The notes under the pieces were generated by a model. It ran no database searches. It was not told the origin of the DNA and was given only the letters and a program-made list of their open reading frames with translations. Made by a program: the position numbers and the translations under genes. This document shows, piece by piece, positions 8,850 to 16,067 of a stretch of 64,000 nt of DNA. The stretch is from Nonomuraea roseoviolacea subsp. carminata (GTDB lineage: Bacteria; Actinomycetota; Actinomycetes; Streptosporangiales; Streptosporangiaceae), in contig NZ_JAMZEC010000001.1 in NCBI RefSeq assembly GCF_024172185.1, positions 1,426,001 through 1,490,000 on the forward strand. The letters run 5' to 3'. Each line of letters begins with the position of its first letter. Position 1 is the stretch's first letter.

Positions 8850-10054
8850 GCCTCGCCCCTGCGGACGTCGAGCACCTCGTCCGCGACCTTGGCGCGGGCG
8901 ACCCCACGCCGCGGGACATGCGGACCCTGCGGGCCGTCCAACTCGCGCGCAACCAGGTGCTCATCGAGGCGGTCCGCCGCGGCGTGGCCGAGCGCGGCGG
9001 CGTGGCGGACCGCGGCGGCGTGGCGGACCGCGGCGGCGACGGCGCGTCCGCGTCCTTCGAGACGCTGGCCGAGCTGCAGGAGGCGGCCCCCGAGGTCATG
9101 GCGGAGCTGCTGGTGCTGCCGCAGGTGGGGTGCTGGGCGGTCGAGTCGTTACGCCTGCTGCGCCGCCGGGAGCAGCCGGACCTGGCGTATCTCGCCGCCT
9201 TCACGGCCGGGGCGGCGATCCGCGCGGGGCGGCGGCCGGAGCTGACGCCCGGCACGTACGTCCCCGGCCTCGGCACGTACGTGGGAGGCGGATGGCGGGG
9301 GCTGCCCTGGCTGCGCGCCGAGGCGGATGGGCTGGCCCTGGCCGTCAGGCTGGAGGCCGGCGACCCGTACCTGGCCGGCTACGGCCCGCGCGGCGCGGCG
9401 GAGCCCGGGCCGTGGCGGCCGTCCCTGCGCGCCGCCTGGCGGACGCTGGCCGAGCGGCACCGCCCCGCCGCCGAGGCGATCGCCGCCGGCTTCACCACGC
9501 TGGTGCCGCTCGCGTCCCGGCCGGGAGGCAAGCCCGCCAGCGCCACGTCCGGATGGGCGTACGGGGCGATCGCGCTCTCCCCGCCTCCCGACGCGGTGAC
9601 GCTGGCCGAGAGCCTCGTCCACGAGATCCGCCACCTGGTGCTGGGCGCGGTCGAGGACGTGGTGCCGCTCGCCGACGCGGCCGACCCGCGCCGCTGGTAC
9701 GCCCCGTGGCGCTCGGACCCGCGCCCGCTCGGCGCGCTGCTGCAGGGCTGCTACGCCAGCATGGCGATCACCGCCTTCTGGCGCACCGAACACGCCTGCG
9801 GGCCGCCGGAGCTGCGCGAGCGCGCCGAGGCGGAGTACGCGCACCGGCGCGCGATCACCGCCGGGGCGCTGCGCCGGACGGCGGAGTCGGGCGCCCTGAC
9901 GGCCGCGGGCGAGACCCTGGTGGCGGGCCTGCGCGCCCGGCTCGAACCGTGGCTGGGCGAGCGGCTGTCCCCGGCGGCGGAGGAGCTGGCGGAGCGGCGC
10001 GGCGCCGAGCACCGCGCCCGCTGGCTGCGCGCGAATCCCGGCTTCACCCTCTGA
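8846..10054 (+). CDS. HExxH-motif protein, putative alpha-ketoglutarate/HExxH-type peptide beta-hydroxylase
   Basis: 402 residues from the TTG that overlaps the preceding peptide's TGA. The sequence [13 protein letters not shown] places HEIRH at residues 259-263, the motif that defines the HEXXH domain family associated with FxSxx peptides, thought to use iron and alpha-ketoglutarate to hydroxylate side chains of a ribosomal peptide. N-terminal residues 1-110 may bind the peptide. Residues 46-64 contain a short 18-bp tandem repeat (GGVADR). No radical SAM partner (FxsB) is seen in the window, so this may be a hydroxylase-only locus. Catalytic assignment is by family; no Shine-Dalgarno is visible, consistent with re-initiation. 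Confidence 0.75.
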   Translation: MSLAPADVEHLVRDLGAGDPTPRDMRTLRAVQLARNQVLIEAVRRGVAERGGVADRGGVADRGGDGASASFETLAELQEAAPEVMAELLVLPQVGCWAVESLRLLRRREQPDLAYLAAFTAGAAIRAGRRPELTPGTYVPGLGTYVGGGWRGLPWLRAEADGLALAVRLEAGDPYLAGYGPRGAAEPGPWRPSLRAAWRTLAERHRPAAEAIAAGFTTLVPLASRPGGKPASATSGWAYGAIALSPPPDAVTLAESLVHEIRHLVLGAVEDVVPLADAADPRRWYAPWRSDPRPLGALLQGCYASMAITAFWRTEHACGPPELRERAEAEYAHRRAITAGALRRTAESGALTAAGETLVAGLRARLEPWLGERLSPAAEELAERRGAEHRARWLRANPGFTL

Positions 10055-10074
10055 CCGGGTCACTTGGATCGACC

Positions 10075-10250
10075 GGGTACCTCGGTCCGACCCGGTCTCT
10101 CGGTCCGACCCGGTACCTCCGTCCGACCGGGTACCTCCGTCCGACCGGTACCTCCGTCCGACCGGTACCTCCGTCCGACCGGTACCTCCGTCCGACCGGT
10201 ACCTCCGTCCTACGGGGTACGCGGCCCGGTCCCTCGGTTCGACCGGGTCT
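10075..10250. repeat. 17/18-bp minisatellite between convergent genes
   Basis: Four perfect 17-bp copies of GTCCGACCGGTACCTCC occupy 10139-10206, flanked by five or six diverged 17-18-bp copies. Each unit contains the palindrome GGTACC. The array fills the whole space between the HExxH gene and the convergent FxsT-like gene. The unit length is not a multiple of three, so it is unlikely to be coding. Confidence 0.85.
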
Positions 10251-10251
10251 C

Positions 10252-12879
10252 TCAGTCGTTCATCGGCTCGATGCCCAGGTTGACGCGGCCGTACTGGGCC
10301 GCCAGGCGCGCGTCGGGGTGGTCGGGCAGCGGCGAGCGCCGGTAGCCGTCGAGCATCTCCTCCCGCAGCCGGCGGGCCGCGTCGGGGTCGCCGTCGGCGG
10401 TGCGGTCGAGCGACAGGTTGGCCATGGCCGCGAGCGTGTTGGGGTGGCCCGGCCCGTGCAGGGCGAGGCTCTGCTCCAGCACCGTCTCGCCCAGCCGCCG
10501 CGCCTCGCGCACCTCGCCCAGCGCGGCGAGGTCGCTGGCCAGGTTGTGCATCGCGATCAGGGTGCTGATGTGCGAGTCGCCGACGGCCGAGCGCAGGCCC
10601 TCGACGGCCCGCTCGTCGAGCCGCCGGGCGCCGCCCGGGTTGTTGCGCACCCGCAGCACGATGGCCAGGTTGGCGCAGGCCGCGAGCGTGTTGGGGTGGT
10701 CGACGCCGGCCACCTTCTCCAGCCCGAGCACGGTCTCCTCGCCCAGCCGCTGGGCTCCGGCGAGGTCCTCGTGCAGGCGGTGGTCGTTGATGAGGTTGGT
10801 GGCCGACTGGAGGGTCTGCCGGTGCTCCTTGCCCAGGATCGACTGGTGCAGGCCCAGCGCCTTGCGGCCCTGGGCGAAGGCGTCCTCGTAGAAGCCGGCC
10901 CGGCGCAGCGCCACGCCGAAGTCGATGGCGACCAGCAGCCGGAACTGGTTCCACGGGCTGTCCTTGCGGTCGAGCACGTTGTTGATCTTGCGGATGAGGT
11001 CGAGGGAGTCCTCGTAGCGGCCCAGCCCGCGCAGGTCGCGCGACAGGCCGAACTCCGAGCTGAGCGTCGGGTGCTCGACGGGGCCGAAGATGCGCAGCCG
11101 CTCGGCGAGGGTCTCCTCGTCGTGGCGCAGCGCCTCCTCGAAGCGGCCGAGGCAGCGCAGGCTCACCGCGACGTTGCTGCGGATGCGGAGCGTGTGCGGG
11201 TGGTCGGCGCGGAACTCCCGCTCGAAGATCGGCAGCAGCTCCAGGTCGTTGCGCAGCGCGTCGGCGTACCGGCCGAGCAGGCGCAGCCCCACGCCGTGCA
11301 CCCGGGCGCAGCCGAGGTAGACGGGGTCCTCCTCGCCGAAGCGGGCGCGCAGCCGCTCCAGGTTGTCGATCTGCAGCCGCAGCGACTCCTCCCAGCGCCC
11401 CGAGAAGCGCAGCGCGTTGCTCACCTGCACGGCCAGGGCCAGCGTCTGCTTGTCGTCGACGCCGAACCTGCCGCGCCACAGCTCCAGGGTCGGCTCGCCG
11501 AGCCGCAGGCTCTCCTGGTGGCCGCCGCGCCGGTAGAGCTGCTCCACCTGGTTGATGACGAGCCGGCGCACCCTCGGGTCGGCCGACTCGACCGCGCCGG
11601 AGGGCACCAGGTGCTGGAGGGAGCGCTGGTAGATCTGGTCGTTGCCCTCGCGCTCGATGGAGCCGGGGTCGGAGGCGGCCAGCAGCAGGTGGGCGGCCTC
11701 CCGGAAGCGCCGCGCCGCCTCGGGGTCCTCGCGCGCCATGCGGTCCTTGGTGACCGCCTGCACGACCCGGTGGAGCTGCACCACGTTGCGCACGCCGTCG
11801 AGCTTGAGCAGGGAGTAGCGGCCCAGCTCGCGGGCGGCGCGCCGGAACGTGGTGACCGAGGACAGCACCCGGTCGAGCGGCTCGGGCAGGCCGTGGGTGA
11901 CGGCGGGCTGCACGAGCAGCTCCTCGGAGATGGGCTCGGCCGACAGGCTGGCCAGCAGCTTGAACAGCGCGTCGGCCTCGTCGGAGATGCGCGAGCGCGA
12001 CACGCTCCAGGTGGTGGCGACCGACTGCGGGTACTTGATGTCGACCGCGCTGGCCAGCAGCGCGTGCGCGTTGCGCCGGAACAGGTCGAGGTACTCGGCG
12101 ACGCCGGTGCCGGTCTCGTTGAGGTAGGCGGCGGCGTGCTCGGCGGCCAGCGGCAGGTTGCCCAGCTCGCGGGCCAGCTCGGCGGCGGCGTCGGCCGCGC
12201 CGGTCATGCCGGTCGCGCCGGTCGCGCCGGTCGCGCCGTCGATCGTGGCGCCGGTCGCGGGCCCGGCCGTCGAGGGCGCTTCGGCCAGGGCCGTGACGCG
12301 GCGGCGGAGGAAGGCGATGGTCTCCTCCGGGTCGAACTCGGTCACCTCGATGCCGTCGAGGTTCATGGCCCGCCGCCAGTGGCGGTCGCGCGAGGTGATG
12401 ATGACGTGGCCGCCGCCCGCGGGCAGGTAGTTCTGGACGGCGGCGGCGCTCTCGGCGTTGTCGTAGATCAGCAGCCAGTGCCGGTACGGCTCCCGGCCGG
12501 CCAGCGCCGCGAGCACCAGCCGGGCGGAGTAGTCGCGGTCGTCGGCGCGGAACCCGGGCAAAGCCATCTTCCTGCCCAGCGCGACGAGCGCGTTGATGAT
12601 GGTCTCCTCCTGCTCGGCCCTGATCCACCAGACGAGGTCGTACTCGGCGCTGTGCCGGTGGGCGTACTCGGCGGCGATCTCGGTCTTGCCGATGCCGCCC
12701 ATGCCGTAGACCGGCTGCGGCGGCTGCCCGACCAGGGCGGTGGAGCTCTCGGCCAGGCGCTCGCGCAGCTCGGCCAGCTCCCGCTCGCGCCCGGTGAAGT
12801 AGCGGTTGCGGAAGGGGATCTCGCGGCCCCAGAGCGTGATGCGCCGCTCCGGCCGTGCCACATCCTCCATCACGGTCAC
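10252..12879 (-). CDS. FxsT-like NB-ARC/STAND ATPase with TPR repeats
   Basis: 875 residues. The N-terminus holds a STAND-type NTPase: Walker A GMGGIGKT (59-66), Walker B WLLIYD (135-140) and an ITSRDRHW sensor segment (near 160). After a helical middle, residues ~470-860 are TPR-type helical repeats with recurring HPDT/HPNTLAA motifs. This matches the FxSxx-COOH system tetratricopeptide protein (FxsT) architecture, usually encoded with the peptide/HExxH genes, although it lacks an obvious TIR domain. It is convergent with the HExxH gene and divergent from the SIR2 operon. Residues near 215-235 have a 9-bp tandem repeat (ATGATG-type). Its role is unknown; signalling or conflict function is inferred. 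Confidence 0.8.
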   Translation of the reverse strand: MTVMEDVARPERRITLWGREIPFRNRYFTGRERELAELRERLAESSTALVGQPPQPVYGMGGIGKTEIAAEYAHRHSAEYDLVWWIRAEQEETIINALVALGRKMALPGFRADDRDYSARLVLAALAGREPYRHWLLIYDNAESAAAVQNYLPAGGGHVIITSRDRHWRRAMNLDGIEVTEFDPEETIAFLRRRVTALAEAPSTAGPATGATIDGATGATGATGMTGAADAAAELARELGNLPLAAEHAAAYLNETGTGVAEYLDLFRRNAHALLASAVDIKYPQSVATTWSVSRSRISDEADALFKLLASLSAEPISEELLVQPAVTHGLPEPLDRVLSSVTTFRRAARELGRYSLLKLDGVRNVVQLHRVVQAVTKDRMAREDPEAARRFREAAHLLLAASDPGSIEREGNDQIYQRSLQHLVPSGAVESADPRVRRLVINQVEQLYRRGGHQESLRLGEPTLELWRGRFGVDDKQTLALAVQVSNALRFSGRWEESLRLQIDNLERLRARFGEEDPVYLGCARVHGVGLRLLGRYADALRNDLELLPIFEREFRADHPHTLRIRSNVAVSLRCLGRFEEALRHDEETLAERLRIFGPVEHPTLSSEFGLSRDLRGLGRYEDSLDLIRKINNVLDRKDSPWNQFRLLVAIDFGVALRRAGFYEDAFAQGRKALGLHQSILGKEHRQTLQSATNLINDHRLHEDLAGAQRLGEETVLGLEKVAGVDHPNTLAACANLAIVLRVRNNPGGARRLDERAVEGLRSAVGDSHISTLIAMHNLASDLAALGEVREARRLGETVLEQSLALHGPGHPNTLAAMANLSLDRTADGDPDAARRLREEMLDGYRRSPLPDHPDARLAAQYGRVNLGIEPMND

Positions 12880-12889
12880 CGCCGTTCGT

Positions 12890-12930
12890 CGTCATACGCG
12901 CCGAATTCGGCGCGGGTCCATCGTATGACG
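12890..12930. promoter_or_regulatory. Nested palindromic element between divergent NTPase and SIR2 operons
   Basis: A perfect 18-bp palindrome CGCGCCGAATTCGGCGCG (12897-12914) lies inside a perfect 9-bp inverted repeat CGTCATACG (12890-12898) / CGTATGACG (12922-12930). The element starts 11 bases upstream of the FxsT-like start codon, so it would lie in that gene's leader or promoter and upstream of the SIR2 gene. Operator function is inferred from placement. Confidence 0.6.
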
Positions 12931-13105
12931 TACGCCCCGCCGGGTCCCTTGTAAAGCGGGCCGTTATTCGCGGGCGACAAGAGATATATCCGGCATTTTC
13001 TCGCCACCGCCGGCGACCGATATGCCTATTGACGGAAACTGCCCTTTCATGGACCCTCAGAAGGGTTGAGCACCCCAGGCCGCCCATATCGAAAGGCGGT
13101 GGCAT

Positions 13106-14047
13106 GTGCACTCTGGGGGCGCCGATCGCGACAACGAGGACGCCTGGAAGCTGCTCGTCGGGGACCTCACCCACGGAGACTGCGTCCCCTTCCTCGGCGC
13201 GGGGGCGAGCGCCGAACGCCTCCCGCTCGGCGGCGAGCTGGCCCGCAAGTGGGCCTCCAAGATCGGCTACCCGTTCCCCGACTCCGGTGACCTGGCGCGC
13301 GTGATGCAGTACGCGGCGACGATGACGTACCGGGACGCCACCCGGACCAAGCGCGTGTTCGTCGAGGAGGAGTTCGCCGGGGCCGCGCCGCCCGACGGAA
13401 CCGACCAATACCAGGTGCACGCCGTGCTGGCGCGCTACCCTCTACCGCTGTACGTGACCACGAACTACGACGACTTCATGTTCCTGGCGCTGCAGCGGGC
13501 GCGCAAACGTCCGGTCTGGGACCTGTGCCCCTGGTACGCCGCCTCCGCCGACGACTGGACCGGGAGTCCCTTCCGTGAACCCGACTACGTCCCGTCCCCC
13601 GACCGTCCGCTGGTCTTCCACCTGCACGGTCACCACGAGGAGCCGCGCTCGATCGTCCTGCTGGAGGACGACTACCTCGACTTCCTGGTGCGGCTCACCC
13701 AGGACGGCCGGCACACCGGCATGTCGCCCGCGCTGTCGTCCGGCGGGCGGCCGATGACGCTGCTGCCGTCCTCCGTCCGCGCCGCGCTGCGCACCAAGGC
13801 GCTGCTGTTCGTCGGGTACGGCCTGCGCGACTGGACGTTCCACGTGCTGTTCAGGACGCTGCTGCACGGCCTCGGCGGCACCCAGTTGCGCGAGCACGTC
13901 AGCATCCAGCTCAACCCCGACGACCACCCGGCCGAGGAGCGCCGCTACCTCGAACGCCACTTCGAGAGCCGGCGCATCCGCGTGCTGTGGGAGACCCCGC
14001 GCTCGTTCAACGACAAGCTCGCCGCCGGGCTGCGGGACGCGCCGTGA
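13106..14047 (+). CDS. SIR2-like NAD hydrolase domain protein
   Basis: 313 residues forming a single SIR2_2-type domain. NAD-binding GAGAS is at 31-35, TTNYDD with the catalytic-type Asn at 118-123, HLHGH with the candidate catalytic His at 172-176, and the typical FVGYGLRDW at 235-243. In bacterial defence systems such domains cleave NAD+ to stop growth of infected cells. The GTG start follows GAAAGG. Its TGA overlaps the GTG of the nSTAND1-TPR gene, so the two are co-translated and probably interact. It resembles SIR2-STAND (Avs-like) systems with effector and sensor split into two proteins. The defence role is inferred. Confidence 0.82.
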   Translation: MHSGGADRDNEDAWKLLVGDLTHGDCVPFLGAGASAERLPLGGELARKWASKIGYPFPDSGDLARVMQYAATMTYRDATRTKRVFVEEEFAGAAPPDGTDQYQVHAVLARYPLPLYVTTNYDDFMFLALQRARKRPVWDLCPWYAASADDWTGSPFREPDYVPSPDRPLVFHLHGHHEEPRSIVLLEDDYLDFLVRLTQDGRHTGMSPALSSGGRPMTLLPSSVRAALRTKALLFVGYGLRDWTFHVLFRTLLHGLGGTQLREHVSIQLNPDDHPAEERRYLERHFESRRIRVLWETPRSFNDKLAAGLRDAP

Positions 14048-15951
14048 CCGGCGGCCCGCTCCCGGCCCAGGAGCCGTACGTGGGCCCGCGGCCCTTCCGC
14101 CGGGCCGAGGCGCCACTGTTCTTCGGCCGGTCGCGGGAGGCACGCCTGGTCCGGGACGCCTGGCTGTCGGAGCGGGTCGTGGTGCTGCACGGCGCCGCCG
14201 CCGTCGGGAAGACGTCGCTGCTGCACGCGGGCGTCCTGCCGCTGCTGTCCGGTGAGGCGCCGGACGCGCCGGGCGGCGCGCCGCGGCACACCGCGGTGCT
14301 GCCCGTGGGCCGCCTGGTCCACCAGGCGACCTGGCCGCTGGCCCGCGCGCCAGGACCGGGCGGACACCGGTTCACGCTGCTCAGCAGCTGGACCCCGGCC
14401 GGTCGGAGTCCCGACCCCGGGCGGCCGCTCACCGCCGTGCTCGGCGACGTCGCCGACCACCGGCGGCCGTACCGGATCCTCGGGGCGATCGACCACTTCG
14501 AGGAGCTGTTCACCGTGTTCCCCGAGCGGCTGGCCGAGCGCGAGCGGCTGGTCGCCGAGCTGGCGCGGGCGCTGCGCGAGCTGCCGCTGAACCTGCTGCT
14601 CGTGGTCCGCGACGACCAGCTCGCGGCGCTGAGCGGCTACGAGGGCGTGCTGTCGCCGCAGCCGTTCACGTACCTGCGGCTGGAGGGCCTGGACCCGGAC
14701 TCCGCGCGGGCCGCCATGACGGGCCCGGCCGGGCGCGCCGGCCGCCGCTTCGCCCCGGGCGTCGCCGAGCGGCTGGTCGAGCGGCTGCGCACGTCCGTCT
14801 ACACCGACCGGCTCGGCGAGTCGGTGGAGCTGGTCGGCGACCGGGTGTCGCCGTTCGAGCTGCAGCTCGCGTGCTCGGCCCTGTGGGCGGGCCTGGCCCC
14901 CGGCGAGGAGACGATCACCGCGGAGAGCCTGGCCCGGCTCGGCGACCTCTCGGGCGTGCTGGCCGCCTACTTCGACCGGGCGGTACGGGACGTGAGCGTG
15001 GAGACGAACTGGCCGGAGGGCGCGCTGCGGGCGTGGATCCGGGCCGCGTTCGTCACCGAGCGCGGCACCCGGGGCACCGCCTACCGGGGGCTCTCGCAGA
15101 CCGCCGACCTGCCCAACGCGGTCGTGGACGCGCTGGTCGCCCGGCACGTCCTCACCGAGGAGCAGCGCGCCGGGAGCCTGTGGTACCAGCTCGCCCAGGA
15201 GCGGCTGGTGGAGGCCGTGCGCGCGTCCGGCGCCCCGGGCGGCCCCGCACCGCCGGCCGGGCAGGAGGCGCTCCCGGCCCGGCCGTCCGGCCAGGAGCCG
15301 TCCCCCGGCCGCTCGCCCGGGCAGGAACCCCTCCCGGCGCGCTCCCCCGCCGACTTCCGCGCCGCGGCCGAGGCCGCGCTCGGTGAGGGCAACTTCGTCT
15401 CGGCCCGCCGGTTCGCCGAGGCCGCGGCCCGGCGGTCGCTGGAGCAGGGCGACGAGTGGCAGTTCGCGAACCTGCTGGCCTTCCAGGGCGAGGTCGCCCG
15501 GGTCGAGGGCGACCTGGAGTCGGCGCGCGAGACCCTGACCGCGGCCCGTTCGGAGTTCGAGAGCCAGCAGGACACCCTGGCCACGGTCCGCGTGCTCACG
15601 GCGCTCGCGGAGGTGTGCCTGTCGATGGGCAACGCCGACGAGGCCGTCGAGCTGGGACGCCAGGCGGTGTCGCGGCTGCCGGGCGACGTCCCGGCCCGCA
15701 CCACGCTCGCGTACGCGCTGTGGCGGGCCGGCTCACCTGCGGACGCCGAGGCCGTCTACAACGACGCGCTGGACCTCGACCGCGACGCCGCCCGCGCCCT
15801 GCACGGGCGCGGGCGCGTCCGGATCGCGCTGCGCGACCACGAGGGGGCCGTCGCCGACCTGCGGCGGGCCCTGGCGCTGGGGCTGCCGCGGGCGGACGAG
15901 GACGACGCCCGCGCCGCCCTCGCCGAGGCCCGCCGCCACCTCGGCGGCTGA
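14044..15951 (+). CDS. nSTAND1-type NTPase with C-terminal TPR repeats
   Basis: 635 residues from the GTG overlapping the SIR2 stop (GTGA). The N-terminus PYVGPRPFRR..APLFFGRSRE is the hallmark of novel STAND NTPase 1 proteins; Walker A GAAAVGKTS is at 50-58 and a Walker B-like ILGAIDHFEELF near 150-162. A winged-helix-like middle is followed by a linker with three GQEPLPARSP-type repeats (~405-435), then TPR helices (~440-630) likely to sense a ligand. It is expected to oligomerise when its TPR part detects a signal and activate the SIR2 partner. An upstream in-frame extension exists but the coupled start is far more likely. Confidence 0.82.
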   Translation: MTGGPLPAQEPYVGPRPFRRAEAPLFFGRSREARLVRDAWLSERVVVLHGAAAVGKTSLLHAGVLPLLSGEAPDAPGGAPRHTAVLPVGRLVHQATWPLARAPGPGGHRFTLLSSWTPAGRSPDPGRPLTAVLGDVADHRRPYRILGAIDHFEELFTVFPERLAERERLVAELARALRELPLNLLLVVRDDQLAALSGYEGVLSPQPFTYLRLEGLDPDSARAAMTGPAGRAGRRFAPGVAERLVERLRTSVYTDRLGESVELVGDRVSPFELQLACSALWAGLAPGEETITAESLARLGDLSGVLAAYFDRAVRDVSVETNWPEGALRAWIRAAFVTERGTRGTAYRGLSQTADLPNAVVDALVARHVLTEEQRAGSLWYQLAQERLVEAVRASGAPGGPAPPAGQEALPARPSGQEPSPGRSPGQEPLPARSPADFRAAAEAALGEGNFVSARRFAEAAARRSLEQGDEWQFANLLAFQGEVARVEGDLESARETLTAARSEFESQQDTLATVRVLTALAEVCLSMGNADEAVELGRQAVSRLPGDVPARTTLAYALWRAGSPADAEAVYNDALDLDRDAARALHGRGRVRIALRDHEGAVADLRRALALGLPRADEDDARAALAEARRHLGG

Positions 15952-16032
15952 CCGCTCCCGGGCCTGGACGCGGCCGGTGACCGAGCCGCCTGACCGCTCC
16001 CGGGCCTGGACGCCGCCGGTGGCCGAGCCGCC
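15949..16032. repeat. Two 42-bp direct repeats after the SIR2/STAND operon
   Basis: Two adjacent 42-bp copies (15949-15990 and 15991-16032) differ at two positions; a third copy begins and is truncated. The first copy begins with the stop codon of the nSTAND1 gene. The array fills the 116-bp convergent space before the alpha-mannosidase stop. No terminator-like T-run was found. Confidence 0.75.
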
Positions 16033-16067
16033 TGACCGGCGCGGCCACCGCGGTCCGCCCGATCGGC

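Noticed and set aside
10075..10250. Possible CRISPR array at the 17-bp repeats
   Set aside because: Units are directly adjacent without unique spacers, and no cas genes are present.
9149..13420. Very long open frame on the minus strand across the HExxH and FxsT-like region
   Set aside because: It is out of frame with the recognised FxsT-like protein, Arg/Gly/Pro-rich, and reads antisense through the HExxH gene; long frames like this are usual in GC-rich DNA.
13987..14043. Earlier start for the nSTAND1 protein inside the SIR2 gene
   Set aside because: The GTG overlapping the SIR2 stop gives the family N-terminus at once; the extension is Arg-rich and antisense-like.
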